Part shown: piece after piece, positions 32,961-45,100 of the stretch
Position numbering within the stretch: the stretch's first letter is position 1
How the letters are laid out: each line of letters begins with the position of its first letter
Source of the DNA: Amphimedon queenslandica
Lineage: Eukaryota; Porifera; Demospongiae; Haplosclerida; Niphatidae
NCBI RefSeq assembly: GCF_000090795.2
Contig: NW_003546284.1
Span: 354,508 to 418,507, forward strand
DNA: 64,000 nt
Reading direction: 5' to 3'
The notes under the pieces: generated by a model
What the model was told of the DNA's origin: nothing
Databases searched by the model: none
What the model saw: the letters and a program-made list of their open reading frames with translations, nothing else
Position numbers and translations under genes: made by a program

Positions 32961-33616
32961 TGTTACCAAAAAATGTAAATCAGGCGACATATTACTATCT
33001 GGTATATGACAGGTAATCCTATCTTGTATGAAAGAACAGACTTCTTTTCTCTATTTCTTACACAATTTCTGTCTGTTCTACAAAATCGGGAATCTTTGTT
33101 TAAAAGTCTAAATTTTATGCATTGACTAAATGATAAAGTATGTGCTGGATCGCTTTGTCTGAGATGATGCTCTCCATATTGTCCAGTTGGAAATAAAGTA
33201 GGAAAGCATAACAAATCAAGATGCTCTTGCCTATTGTCTATAGGAGCTTCTTTTAAATTAATTAAATTATATCGACTCATATCAGAACCCGTTGCAATTT
33301 TACTATCAAGATTTCTAATGGTATATGCCAAAAGGCCTTCTAAATCTTGATTATTTGCTTTTTCAAGCATTTTACAAGTAGTATTGCTAACTACTTGTAC
33401 AACATTTTCAGACAATTCGTCAATTGAATCATCGTCTACACTTCTATAAAGCCAATTTATTTCTTTTAATTTTCTTAGTGCTGCTTTTATTTTATTCACA
33501 TCAACTAGGCTACGCCAGACATTATTTGATTTAGTTGGCTGTCCATTAATAATAGTATAAAGTTCTGGATTAGGCAAGTGATTAGAATCTATACCAACCT
33601 CATTTATAATTTCCAT
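32961..33616 (-). pseudogene. Helitron-like N-terminal domain, HUH core missing
   Basis: Contains NQDLEGLLAYTIRNLD, then LDLLCFPTLFPTGQYGEHH and CIKFRLLNKDSRFCR, hallmark strings of Helitron_like_N. Expected next is a long Rep region with a His-hydrophobic-His (HUH) motif. Instead, within about 60 residues of the CR block the translation jumps to the H-K-C-x-K-Y-C element in another frame. About 150-200 residues, including the HUH motif, appear deleted near 33020-33050. Confidence 0.75.
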
Positions 33617-34548
33617 GGTTTTTTTAATGAAAGGGGTAAATAAAACATTGCACCTTTAAGAGCCTTCAAAAAATTATATGTAGGCACTTTTAAGGAGTGT
33701 GTGCCTAGTCTAACAATTGTCTGAAAACAATTGGCCCTCTGTATTAACTGGCAACTTAAAGGATCCAAATTTGCCAATTCTTTGGGTAGTTGCTCACACT
33801 TTAACCTATTGAGCACACAACATGCTGGAACTTTGTTTCTCCTAATAATAGGTTTACAATGATTACAAATATACATAACTTTATTTAATGCTGTACAATC
33901 ATTCTGTCAAATGTAATCTAATAGAATATTCCAAACATTGCTATCTAAATTTTTAGCTTCAGTGACAGACTTTTTTCTTAAAAGCCTCTCACAGCTGCAT
34001 CAAGCACTGACAGCCTGATCAGACTAAGCTTTCTTAAACTCGTCAAAAGCATCTGAATACTGAAAATAAAGTACAATATCTAAGTTTGGTATTTTAAATG
34101 GGTCTTCTTCTTACCATCATTAATAGCGTAATACACATTATCAAATTCAGTCTCATCGGCTTCACTGATTTTTGAATTGGTCAATTGTGCTATATCGCCT
34201 TCAGCAAAGGAAGAGTCAATAATATCTATTGTTAAATGGGCATTTCCAGCAACATAAAAGTGTTTCAAAAGGCGTCTCAATGAAGGATAATGAACAGATG
34301 CATTGCGTAAAATACGCAGCATACTCTTACATTCAGTATCATTACTACTACACACAATAGAATGGCCTATTCTTTCTCAAACAGTTTCAGAATATTTAAA
34401 ATATTTTTCAACACTATTTTCATCTTTTTTAACAATTACCGTTACATTAGGATTATCACAGAAATCATATTCATGAACTTGATCTATTTCTTCAACATGC
34501 AGGGATTTAGTCATATAATGATTATTAGGACAATTGTCACATGCATCT

Positions 34549-34909
34549 AAATGTGACCATAATTGACAGAAGGGCCCTTATGGCGGATTTTAAAATTGAT
34601 CGTTATAATGGAAAATATCAACCTGTGAGTGCTTTGTTAAACAATCATTGTTTCTAAAAGTTTCATGGTAACTTTTTGCATCCTGTGGAGTAATTTTATG
34701 ATATGTGACCATAATTGACAAAAGGTACCTTATGGCGGGTAGTGAAATTTGTCTTTCTAGCCTAAGAAATNNNNNNNNNNATCCGCCATAAGGGCCCTTT
34801 TGTCAATTATGGTCACATATATGGGGCTCAGGAAGTTGGATTTCTTAGGCTAGAAAGACATATTTCACTACCCGCCATAAGGTACCTTTTGTCAATTATG
34901 GTCACAAAT
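34549..34909. mobile_element. 237-bp MITE copy B (with nested copy C), AAAT duplication
   Basis: The outer element 34553-34905 begins GTGACCATAATTGACAGAAG and ends CTTTTGTCAATTATGGTCAC, flanked by AAAT (34549-34552, 34906-34909). Removing the nested insert and one of its 4-bp duplications (116 bp) leaves exactly 237 bp. Orientation is opposite to copy A. It sits within the Helitron N-terminal coding region, and removing it with one AAAT restores continuity of the surrounding frame. Confidence 0.93.
34701..34820. mobile_element. 237-bp MITE copy C, nested in copy B, with assembly gap
   Basis: 34705-34816 has both family ends (GTGACCATAATTGACAAAAG and inverted complement), flanked by ATAT (34701-34704, 34817-34820), and lies in the opposite orientation to copy B. 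Only about 102 bases are shown because of ten N at 34771-34780. As family members are 237 bp, about 135 bases are probably hidden by the gap. Confidence 0.9.
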
Positions 34910-35649
34910 GCTTCCTCAATTCTTTAATGGGTTCATCAAAATAAAGTGTAACTTCGATAATAGAACTAACGTCACTTTCTAATAAAGGCTTGCACCTGTC
35001 TGTACAGTGCCATTTGAGGGCAGGCTTTCTCTTATCATTATACATTCTATTGTTATTAAAAATTGTCATCTTCAGAGTCACTGTCATCATTACATTCTTC
35101 TACTCTACCATTACATGATACATCAACAATCACTGCTACATAACAGATGCCATTCGCATCAACAGGGATTGCGATTGGGCTATCTAATTGGTTATCAGAA
35201 TCATCATTAGGATACAAATATGCTGATTCATAAAAATAAGGCTCACTATTCTTTGTGTGGCATTGTTCACCAATATCATTAAAACTATTCAACTTCAATT
35301 TCCTGATGCTATTCACTGCATGTATCAATACGCCTACTTTGTGGGATCTGCTTTTCAAAGCTGATTCTAACAATATACTTGATGCAGTATTACATTTACT
35401 GTCATATGATATTTTCTCAAAATCTACACCTTTCATACTTGATGGCAATAAATCATCAACTATTTCGGGGCTGTAATATAATGCTGCAGTAATTTTCGTA
35501 AAATAATATTTCTTTGCTTCACTATTTGGTGCAGGTAATGAATAATTAGAACGTAATCTATATAATATGTGACTATAATTGCGTTCGTAATAATCTTTAT
35601 TTAGACGCCTCTTATTTTCTTTATTTAGTGCGACCTTTAATTTATCCAT

Positions 35650-37092
35650 TTTGTCTACAATTAGGTAAGCAAATAATACCGGGTATATTATAATAGATCA
35701 TTTAAGATTTTAGTTATTTAGTATAAAAATTATTCATTATAGCTTATAAATAATAACCAGCAATTTCTGATTTCCAACATCTCAAGTAGATCTACTTTAA
35801 TGTACCAATTATTAATTCCATTATTCACACACATGCATGCATACTGATGGGGCTGGCTATAGCCGTATACTATGGGCTGGCTTACCTCGTTGCTTGTTTT
35901 GTCACCATTGTCATCATCTGTCTATAGATTCTGTCTTCATTTATTTTATTCTTTTAATCGCTCTTTGATGCCGACGGTAATTACTACAAGAAACGTAGTC
36001 ATCACAGTGCTCACAATAATACCGCTTATTCACAATGGAGACCATCTTAACAGAAATAATTAATTTAATTGAAAATTCAAATAACAACATGAATATGGTT
36101 TTGTACAAAGCCAGTTCGTCAAATTCCTGTCTCTGTAGGAAAATACGACTGTCGCTTACACCATTCAGAGTGCCTTACTTTCCTGTGTAGAGACAAAGCA
36201 CCGTCACAAACAGCTACATCTACAATACTCTCCAAACATAGAGTGAGACATCTTAAGTCCTTGTCACATCATTATCACATAATTTTACTTCCACATGACT
36301 GCAGCAATCTGATTAGGATGCTCAATTCTGTGCTTAGTGCCACAAATTCTGTAGCAGTGTCACCAAACTCTTCTGCGCCACCCCCTCGCAACGAAGAGAT
36401 GGCACCAGACTACAATGTGGTTAAATTTATGCTATAACAATATTCATTTTTCTATAATTAACCAAAGTTTGATTTGCATGCACAACACCCTCTCAGTGCA
36501 CTCTGAATTTTTTTAATATAAATTATTTGAACGGAGTGAATTAAATTAATTCCTGAGTGGGCAGACTTCTTGAAAATCAATCTTGACTTTTGTAGCCTTT
36601 ACGGTACAGTTGCAACTGGGCTGTCCAGGGCATGTTTTCAGTCTCAGAAACGTGTAGAAGTAGACACTTTCAGCAAGAATCTTCCTGAAAAAAGGAAGAT
36701 TACTGAAGGAGTACTCTAGCCATTGACACTGAGTGTACCAATTTTGTTGAAAGAACGAATGCTGGTACTACCAAATGAAGCAAGAGAAAATGTGATAACA
36801 GCATGCTGCCTTCGCTTTTCAGATTTTCGACTGGCATTGTCACTGAGAGCGGAATAAAAGCTAAAGTAGGGGATAAGACAGATGTAAACAAAGAAGGGCA
36901 GTGTAGCTGGTAGTACAAATGATTGTAGAAGTAGAGTTAGGTATGCTAATGTTACTTTCAGTAGCTTCATCAGGTTGAACGACACTGGTATCATGAAATA
37001 GCTGCACTTTATTGACTAAAAATTTAATTGAGTAGTTAGTCAACATTAAAATAACCAAAATACTGAACTAATCCTTGACACAGCAAGATGAT
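35650..37092. other. No gene recognised
   Basis: Several 60-90-codon open frames on both strands (35872-36063, 36243-36437, 36700-37058) show no domain. One minus frame has PDEATESNISIPNSTSTI, ordinary low-complexity. The 5' end of the Helitron (minus strand) should lie near the left part of this stretch. Confidence 0.4.
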
Positions 37093-37351
37093 TGTTAAGG
37101 GTGGGTCTTAAGCAATTATATTATATTATAATGAAATAATATCAGGAGACAAGGATTCAAATTGATACAACAAAATGAGAGTATGAAAAAGACATGACAG
37201 CTACAGCATGTGTATTCAATTGTCTCTAATGCGCATGCGCCAAAGCACATGGCATTCACTACAGTATCACTACATAAAAGTCTTGGAAATTTTGAATTTC
37301 ACCAAAATATTCAAAGTACGCTTTTTAATCATTTATACACGAGTAGTATGG
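37093..37351 (-). repeat. gypsy 3' LTR
   Basis: Direct repeat partner of 38754-39007. LTR identity looks about 80%, so it is an old insertion. The exact outer edge near GTAGTATGG is uncertain by a few bases. Confidence 0.8.
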
Positions 37352-37559
37352 GAGGAGGCGAGCGAAGCAAAAAGAAGTGCAGATAGAAAGGAGAAATTAT
37401 AAAATTAAGCAACAATAATGATAATGATAATAGATGGAGAGGAAGAAGCTATCATCATAGAAACAATAACAATAAATGTATTCTCTTCTCAATGAGTTGA
37501 ACATAATAATAACAACGATTATAATAATGAAACGAGCTGCCAGTCTATAAATTGAGTTG

Positions 37560-38455
37560 CTAAGGAAGTTTGACATGTTGGACTGTACAAGTACCATTGG
37601 TATCCAAGCAAGTACCATTGGTATCCAAGCAAGTACCATTGGTATCCAAGCAAGTACCTTCAGTCTCCAAACAAGTAGTGTTAGTATCCGAACAAGAACT
37701 GATGGTGTCCGAACAAGTAGCGTCTGAGCAAGAAAGAGCAGTGGAAGATTGAGTATGTAAGTCATGATGAGAGGACATGGAATTAGGAGAATCAAAATTA
37801 GCTAATTTTAATTTATTGCTACTGACAAATGTGGTCCCATATATCAACTTATTTGTTGAGAACTGGAGATCCTTACTAATTGCAGTCGAAATACCTAGTA
37901 AAACTAATAAGAAGTCAGGCCACGAGTGAGAGAGGCAGAGTGTGCAAAGTTCCTTTTAAATAACCATGGAACCGCTCAATAATGCCATTTGCTTGTGGAT
38001 GATGAGAATTAGTGCAGATATCAGTCGTTCCCAATAACTTCATTAAAGTTCTGTCTGTAGATGTTGTTGATGGTACTTCAAATTGAGATACCCAACTAGA
38101 GACTAATGCTTCAGCTACAGTTGCAGCTGTGATATCCACGATAGACATACTTTCAGGCCAATTAGTAAACAAATAGATGTTAGAAAATAGAAGAGATAGC
38201 ACTATATGAATGTGAATGCTGATGAAGCGAACATTACGTAAAGCTAAATGTGCTGGAGTCCAATGTTTAATGTCCTGACGCATCTTGGACCACACACAAA
38301 AAGAGGCAATAACCTTCTGAGTTGGTTGAATTGCCAAATGAGAGAGAAAGCAAAATACGAGCTGGCGGAGGTACTACAAGGTGAGGTTGTCCTGTAGAAA
38401 TATCACATATACTTTGAGAGGAATGAGGAAGAAGATATGGCAAAGAGAGAGTCAT
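37560..38455 (-). pseudogene. gypsy integrase and pol C-terminus, decayed
   Basis: From the right: CDISTGQPHLVVPPPAR (integrase N-terminal lead), MRQDIKHWTPA, then SIVDITAATVAEALVSSWVS, a TDR block with a short deletion after the second catalytic Asp, HHPQANGIIERFHGYLKG (E of the DDE triad intact), then, in other frames, WPDFLLVLLGISTAISKDLQ and LIYGTTFVSSNKLKL. The first catalytic Asp context (IHIDIVG) is mutated to IHI-HIV. Frameshifts and stops make it inactive. The end of the frame contains a seven-residue tandem repeat. Confidence 0.8.
37588..37730. repeat. 21-bp in-frame minisatellite in gypsy pol tail
   Basis: AGTACCATTGGTATCCAAG is the core of a 21-bp unit repeated three times exactly (37588-37650), then three or more times with substitutions up to about 37730. 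The unit is a multiple of three, and on the minus strand gives a CLDTNGT heptapeptide repeat. Confidence 0.85.
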
Positions 38456-38735
38456 GAGACGGCTGAGAGTAAAAATGAGTAGAGTACATGTTGCGGAGTG
38501 TTACCGTGGGCAAAGAGAGAATGCAGGCTGACAGTGGGTTGTCATGGCCAGTGTATACTTGTCTGACAGTGAGTCACCAGAAGGAGAGAGTTTGAGTTAG
38601 CTCAACTGACAGTGAGTTGTCAGAAGGTCAGTGCATAAGTTAGAGTACATCAAAAAGAGCATGTGGACTAGAAAACTGTTCCAGCACAAGTCCAATGGCT
38701 GCTTGTCTTTATCACCCTGAGCCGTGAGTCGCCAG

Positions 38736-38753
38736 GGCCATCCAGGTCACCAA
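38736..38753 (-). other. gypsy primer-binding site
   Basis: Minus-strand TTGGTGACCTGGATGGCC directly abuts the inner end of the 5' LTR. The TTGGTGACC start is common for tRNA-primed gypsy elements. Confidence 0.55.
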
Positions 38754-39007
38754 TGTTAAGAGTGAAGGCCTTCACCAATTAGTTTATCATAAAATTATAT
38801 CAGAATACAGGGATTGTAATTGATGCAACAAAAGGAATAGAGAGAGGGATTGAAGACATCACAGCTATAGGATGTGTTCTCTACTGTCTGTATTGCACAT
38901 GCACCGAAGCAAATGGCAGCCAAAGGATCACTGCGTAAAAGTCTAGGAAATTTTGAATTTAACCATATTCAAAGTATACTTTTTACTCATTTATACAAGA
39001 GTAATAT
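38754..39007 (-). repeat. gypsy 5' LTR
   Basis: Direct repeat of the left LTR, 5' with respect to the minus-strand coding direction. It carries the presumed promoter, though I can pick out no specific TATA element. Confidence 0.8.
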
Positions 39008-42000
39008 GGTGTTAACTGTATAGTAATAGGAACTCAATAAATAAGGGGCTTGAAATAACATGTAAAAGTTATAGCAGGTGGTGTAACAATTAATTACAAC
39101 TAGGTGGGCTACAATAATTAACTATCACTGTTATATTATATGTATGTAATTAAGACAATTAAACTTCAATTATACCATGGCATTGCCTCTGCATGGCCAT
39201 GTTTAAGGACACCTGTGCAAGAGGTGTCACAGTCAAATATTTTGAGCTGTATAAGTGACTTGCAGCATATGTGCTTATTTACTTGACCTTCAGGCAGTCT
39301 TATCCAAGTGTGTACTGCAGAAACAAGGTTGTGTGGACTATTTAAGGTTTTAGGTACAATGGTTGGGCATGGTTCATGTACGAATAGCATAGGATTCCTA
39401 TTTTTTACACCGGCAAAATACTATTATATTGTGCAAGAGAAGTAGAAAGCACAGCAAGTCTCTTCAGTCCATGATACAGCTATAGATGTTGTTTCAAAGG
39501 TATGAATATTTTCAATATGCAATGCAGTGTATATGTTTTGTACTACTTACTTAAAATAAATTTAGAATTACAAGTCTACATTACTGTACTCTTACTACAT
39601 GTCCAGAAATTGATTTGCGCAAGCATACATTTTGACTTTATTGATATTTATACTTCATAATATTATTCATAGTTTTAATATTCATTTCACAATAATTGAT
39701 GTTGTCACGATAACAAAATATGGCTCATAAATGCACTGCTCCTAAACTAAAGTAGGCAGCTATAAGGAACTACTGGTGGAAAAAGGAAATAGTGGAAGAA
39801 GCTAATGATTTCTTGATACTAAATTGCTAAGACTGTAACATTTACTAAGTAGAAACACTTGTGTGCAGAAGATGTAGAAAAGTTAGGTGAGAATCATTTG
39901 CTTCACTCCGTGCCAGCTTTATTATAATAACCATGATCCCATGGTTGTGTTTTGTACTTAGTCCTTTGTAAAGGAGTAGACTTTATGGTTACCTGCTAAG
40001 GATATCATAGCCTAACCTATAAGGTAGAGAATTATGGTAGTTTGCAACTGAGTTAAGTCTGAATGAGCCAAAGACATGCCAGAGAGTCCTAATTGATAAT
40101 ACAAGCTCATTAGAATCAGCTCTTTAATTTAATTTGAAGTTTGGTGTTTTGTGTAGGCATAAAAATGCTCATCCGAATGCTTTTAAATACCTTTTTCAGA
40201 AGAAAAGAAGAGCTGTTACTCATAAGCCAGGAAAAATGTAAGACAGAGATGAGTTTGAGTAACAATACGTAAGGAGAGTTTCTTCACCTTCTACAACAAG
40301 CATAATGAAGCTTGCCATGCAGTCTTTTATTTTTATATGTAGAGTTACAGTGCATTCCACCAGAAGTCTGTTAATGCTGATAGTACACCTGGGAATAGAA
40401 ATTTCACTTAGCCTCTTGCTCTCCCATTGGTTAAGAGCTTTTATTGTCCATGGTCAGTCTTTGTTGGATATGGGTGTGTTTTTAATTTCATAATGATAAA
40501 AATAATGACTAGACAGTTAACATGGACAACATCTCATGTGACCTATGCTGTTAGTCCTGCTCAGAATCAGGTTAAGTGTTTTCTCCTCTTCTCTTTGATA
40601 CCATTATGCCAATAAGAGCGGTCTCTTTTATTGTATTTTCTTTTGCATCTCTTACATCCTCGTTCTAGCTCTTTTATGCACCACTCTCTCAAGAGTATCT
40701 CTGGCTGCATCTTGATGATTGCAGGGGAAGTGGTGCTTCATGGCACAATTTTTGTTCTTCACAAGTCCTACAAATATATAAGATATCATTGAAGTTTCTT
40801 TTCTCCTTACCCTGTCCTGTCAACCTCTTGATTCCATTATGTTTCTTCATCATTAAAAGGACATGGTAGGCCATGATATATATATGGAGTAATGCTTGAA
40901 ACCATCAAGACGGAACATCATAAAATCGTCTATCCACTGTAGAGCCTGTATAATGTCAATAAATGTACAGGCATTGTGAAGTATTCAAACACATTCTTTT
41001 CTTTTAATGCTACTGAGTCTTCGACTGTTGGATTTGAAGTTCAAAATTAAATTATATCTATATATCAATAAAGTTTTTCAAAACTATGATAAAAATAACT
41101 ACAGTTTAATGGATTGTTTTACCAACCATCCAATTTTCATTTATTGGCGTCCCAGGTTATCAGAGAATACTTCAGTAAGTTTAGGTGGTACTTGTCCAAT
41201 CAGTCTTTTCCTATTACTACCACGTAGTGAAGTCCACTCTAGCTGTTCTTATGTTAGATGGCCACACCTAAAGTAATAAAAGACTATTAACTAATCCCTA
41301 AATTTGTCATGTTACATGGAAAGTTATTCCACAAGACTTAATGGAGTCTACCTAGGTATGTAAATATGTCCTAGCTCTTTTCTCCTTAATGATATTAGCC
41401 TGTGCTATCTCTATAACATTCCTTATAAAAACATCTATTATTCTCAGTAATAATTGTTACTTGTCTATTACAATCTATTGATACATATACATAATTGTAA
41501 AAGATTAAACTTTGTATACAAATGTGTACCTGATCCATTTCTGTTTGTAGTAATGGTTTGTGAGGGTTTGTGAAGGACACCTGAAGTGTGAGTTTCAGCA
41601 CCAGTAGTGATTGATGCAAGTGTCCTTGCTTGTGTAACTTGGTATTTTTCTGAAGGAATGGTAATGTCAAACCTGTAACATACTAAATAAATAACTGTCA
41701 TTTTGTGTACATGTACGTCTTGCCCTTCTTCATACTGTAATAAATACAAAAATATTTGTCATGTGCAGCATTGAACTCCTGAATGAGTAATGAAAACTAA
41801 AGAATGTTAAAGATTTAGCATAATGACTTATTTGTACCGTAAAATAACCAAAGAATAAACTTCAAGTCATAAGTGATATCGTCAACCTTGATTTGGGGTC
41901 TCTTAATCAAATCATTAACTTCATTCCAGAGAGGTAAGAAACAATTTTTCAGTACTTCTTACTTTCAAACACCATTTATTACTACCAGAGTATTCTTACC

Positions 42001-42859
42001 TACATAGTAGTGAAATTAATAATTAAAATCAAAAAAGTACCTGTGCAGAGAAAGATCTTGGGCCCAGTATTGGCAAAGAAAAGAATAACAAAATAAAAGA
42101 CAATTGGTAGAAAGGGGATCCATCTCCTGATGATTTAATTTAAACAGGTGACTGTTAACCCATTCCTGATTTTGATAACCAGGATAATGTTGTCCAGACA
42201 TAATACTCAAAAGGTATATACCATCCTTGCTGGTCTAGTTGCTTGATATTAACTGATGATGATATAAACCTTAAGATTTTTAACTTTGTAAGATCATTTA
42301 TCAAGCATGGAAAGTTCCTGGTAAAAATTGTTAGACACACGATAGGAATCAAGGAGGAATAGAACATCAGTGACATGAACAGAATCAGCTAGGTCAGTTG
42401 TGTAGTTGTTGATTGCCGGATGAACATGGTAATTTAATTTCACATAGTATTGAAGACTTTAGTGTTCATAATATTGACAGTGATATACATGTAGACAAAA
42501 AGGGAAATTTGGATGACTAATGATCAAATGTAAGTGTTTTGTTGCCGTTTTGACATACCCTTTTTGCAAAACGTAAAGACTTTGCATTACAGTAGTATGT
42601 CTCACCCAAATTCAAAGCCTCTTTTGTCGATTCCTTGGTGGCAGCTGGTTTACACCATCTTGCTAACTTCATGCAGCTGTTATTTAGAGTTAGCTGAGGG
42701 CTGGCTCTTAGCTTTTCAAGCTCCTCCTTTCCTGTCACTTACTTCTAAATGGACTTGTAAGCAAAGATTTGTGTATTATTATGTGATCAGGTAGATATGC
42801 TATTATGATGTAACTCATCATTCTCACAATGATGTAATTACAAAGTTCCTTTTTAGAAA
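39008..42859. other. Long stretch without a recognisable gene
   Basis: Short open frames only. The most gene-like piece is on the minus strand at about 41675-41530: an acceptor-like TGTTACAG, about 145 open bases reading ITIPSEKYQVTQARTLASI in one frame, and a CAG/GTACAC donor-like end; it might be one exon of an unknown gene. Minus 40689-40874 has a CRTCEEQKLC Cys pair in a basic context. Plus 40150-40250 reads HPNAFKYLFQKKRRAVTH. None is sufficient to call. Confidence 0.35.
41530..41675 (-). CDS. Possible internal exon, unknown gene
   Basis: Bounded on the minus strand by ATGTTACAG on the 5' side and GATCAG followed by GTACACATTTG on the 3' side. One frame is open throughout and is Thr/Ser-rich (TTGAETHTSGVLHKPSQTI). 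No domain recognised. Neighbouring exons not found; low confidence. Confidence 0.2.
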
Positions 42860-43049
42860 TGACTTTCCTCAAGACATCAATTGATTCATCAGGACTGAGC
42901 GCATTGTCACTATGGGCATCAATAATTGCTTCATTATCTTTGCCTTGTCCTTTGCAGTTAACTATACACAGCTGTGTTCCTTTCTATAGACTGTTGCCTC
43001 CAATGCTTCTGAAAACTTTATACCGCTTTCATAATCTTAATGAGCTGGC
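42860..43049. other. Possible continuation of the copia fragment
   Basis: The sequence left of the recognised integrase block does not show the next expected motif (TDNGGEY). A minus frame 42517-42738 to its left is unassigned. Confidence 0.3.
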
Positions 43050-43752
43050 TCATCAATGAATGTGATGAGATACCTACTCCCTCCTACGGACTGAAATTGC
43101 ATTGGACCACACACGTCAGTGTGAACAAGTTGTAGCCTTTCCTTTGATCTCACATCTCCTGTGGGATGATGTGGTAGCTAATGCATTTTTCCCTGTATGC
43201 ATGCCTCACAAAAACTTTGTTTACCATTAGGTGGTAGATCGATCCCTTCTCCATTTGTGGCGAACTGATGTAGCTGTTGTATGTTCACATGTGCCAGTCT
43301 CTTGTGCCATAGATCCATCTTTTCATTCGCTTCTCTCATCAGCAAAATTAGCTGTGGCAACAACTGACTTCATAGCATAGCCATTAAAGTTGTAGAGCTT
43401 CCCCATTGGTAAATCTGTACCAATTAATTGTCTCTTTCCATCACGAATCCAGCAATTTCTTCCAAACGATATGAGATTTCCATTAGAGGTATCTGCACGA
43501 ATGCTACAGACATTCCCAGTGAGCTGTGACACAATTTTAACATCACCAGTACCAATAGCTTCTTCTGTGTCCATCACCAAGTCCAACAATTTCTGGTGTG
43601 TCTAACTTCTTAAAATGAAACAGCAAATTCCTCTGGAATGTTGTGTGCCTGCTGGCAGCTGAATCTATGATCCACTTATCCTCAATCACATCAGCTCTCA
43701 TAGCTTCGTTAGTGAGAAACATCTGAGCTCCATCAGGCGAACTCTCCCACAT
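43050..43752 (-). pseudogene. Ty1/copia protease-preintegrase-integrase fragment
   Basis: From the right: WIIDSAASRHTTFQRNLLFH (aspartic protease; the usual D-S-G-A-S is D-S-A-A-S), EIVGLGDGH, then AIGTGDVKI and GKRQLIGTDLPMGKLY, DLWHKRLAHVNIQQLHQFA and CEACIQGKMH (the GAG_pre-integrase H-x-x-x-C-x-x-C zinc site), then [20 protein letters not shown] and YLITFIDE (first catalytic Asp and GPM block of integrase). It ends near 43050. No RT, gag or LTR was found; frames are broken at 43555, 43330 and 43180. It is a different lineage from the full copia element at 51-55 kb. Confidence 0.8.
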
Positions 43753-45100
43753 GCGATGTATGATTGTATGTCAACACTTAATTTCTTCTATACACGTTGT
43801 ATGGGAGGAATAACAAGCCTTAGCAACCACCCGCCCACGCTCGTTTTTTGTAGTGGGTGTGGCCATGGTAAATAAAATGGCAGCTTACACATGGGACAAA
43901 ATTTTGAGCTTTCTAACAACAACAGGACATAAAGATACTATCTAAAGACTTTTCTAGTACCATTAGAAGGTAGAGAGAATCTCTATAAGTCTTAATAAGA
44001 ACCCAGTTGTACTTGCAAGGTGGTGAAAAAAATTATAAGACTATTTTTACACGTTACGCTTGTTAGCTTTTCTCTTAGACAAGGTTTAGAGCCGTGCTAG
44101 GAGTACCAATGGAGTCCTCCGGTCAAGATAAGGTCCTCTAAGAAGTATGGTAAGCATAGGAGCACGTTTTCATAGTAAAGCAAGGCTGCAAAAGTTGTGG
44201 CTGCCATTTTCTTTGGGGGTGAATCCTACTTAGTAACGCTACCACGTTACTAATTCTGGAGTTTTGACTCAATTACTACAGAAATTAAAGCTCTTCTGTT
44301 ATGAAGCATGCAAATGAAAATGAATTTACCTAATTCATTTTCAAAATAGAGATAAACCAGGAAAGTTTGAACTTCATTATGTAACAGGCAGCCTATATGT
44401 AGGGTTGAGGTTGATTGTGGAAGATTGCAGTGAAATTTATTATTTCAAATGTTTTGTCCTTTTTGACAAAAACTTATTTTCTGGCATAATTTTGCCAGTT
44501 ATTGGTTTACAGGGCTTGAGAAGGAAATCAGCTACTTCTGAAAAATTTTTCTTCACCACTGCACTTAACTTTCAACCTTTATATAGCACTAGCTATATAT
44601 TTTATTTAGCAAATCATTAGACTTTTGATGTCTGAGAACCTTCAGCCCCATCCCCTTATTAAGTACCCATAAAGTATGTTTAGCTGATTATCTGTGTAGT
44701 TGTTCATTTACATTTAATACAGCTATTGTTCAAAAAAAGTAATTGTGCATACCTACCTGCTGATACCAGACAACAATCAGAATGGCACTCTTAACAGACT
44801 TAAAAATATATTTACCATTCTTCAACTACATCGAGCAAATGAGTAGATTTCTCAACTGCAGATCACGTGAAGAACAACTTGCCTAGACAGCTTTTGGCTT
44901 TTTTAGCATTGTGGCAAAAGTTCATAGCCTGCTATCGCATTAAAGTAACAAAAATATTTTAGGTGACAAAAAACAAATGACTACATTATAACAAGAACAC
45001 AAAATGCAAGTTTATGTACAGTGTCCTAATTTTGGAAGACCGCAAGCCTATAAACATGAAAAGGAATGTAAATAGGAAATATGTATAATTGACCTCACTT
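43753..45100. other. No gene recognised
   Basis: AT-rich sequence; plus frame 44405-44620 has no domain. Nothing callable. Confidence 0.5.

Larger units (their letters stand above)
29254..35649 (-). mobile_element. Helitron with Pif1 helicase and C-terminal OTU domain (decayed)
   Basis: About 6.4 kb of minus-strand coding sequence with colinear blocks: an N-terminal basic region, a DUF6570-like Cys-rich region, a Helitron-like N domain, a Rep remnant, a SuperFamily 1 Pif1-type helicase, a Lys-rich linker and an OTU domain. This is the rolling-circle (Helitron/Helentron) transposon arrangement. It is broken by some in-frame stops and at least four frameshifts, and interrupted by MITEs at 34553-34905. 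Ends (TC start, CTRR hairpin) were not located, so these bounds are the coding limits. Confidence 0.85.
33604..35649 (-). pseudogene. Helitron N-terminal region with DUF6570-like segment, MITE-interrupted
   Basis: 35649 starts MDKLKVALNKENKRRLNKDY; then LLPSSMKGVDF, SCNGRVEEC, an acidic NDDSDSEDDNF, and in a second frame KWHCTDRCKPLL and FDEPIKELRKHL up to the MITE. On the far side of the MITE the frame resumes DACDNCPNNHYMTKS, then CKSMLRILRNASVHYPSLR, and after a gap MYICNHCKPIIRRNKVPACC, LNRLKCEQLPKELANLDPLS and LIQRANCFQTIVRLG (33880-33700), the Cys-rich helitron-associated DUF6570 type. The Cys pairs suggest zinc binding. Presumed DNA-recognition role is inference. Confidence 0.7.
37093..39007 (-). 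mobile_element. Ty3/gypsy LTR retrotransposon, internally deleted
   Basis: Two direct repeats of about 255 bp (37093-37351 and 38754-39007) both start TGTTAAG and share ATTATAT, GGATTxxAATTGATxCAACAAAA, GCACATG(C)xCCxAAGC, AAAAGTCTxGGAAATTTTGAATTT and end near GAGTA(A/G)TATGG. On the minus strand the right LTR is 5'; adjacent to it is TTGGTGACCTGGATGG, a typical gypsy primer-binding-site context. Only about 1.4 kb of interior is left, with integrase sequence; gag, protease, RT and RNase H are gone. Confidence 0.85.

Noticed and set aside
37087-39015. A target duplication for the gypsy element
   Set aside because: Candidate flanks ATGAT and ATGGT differ and depend on an uncertain LTR edge.
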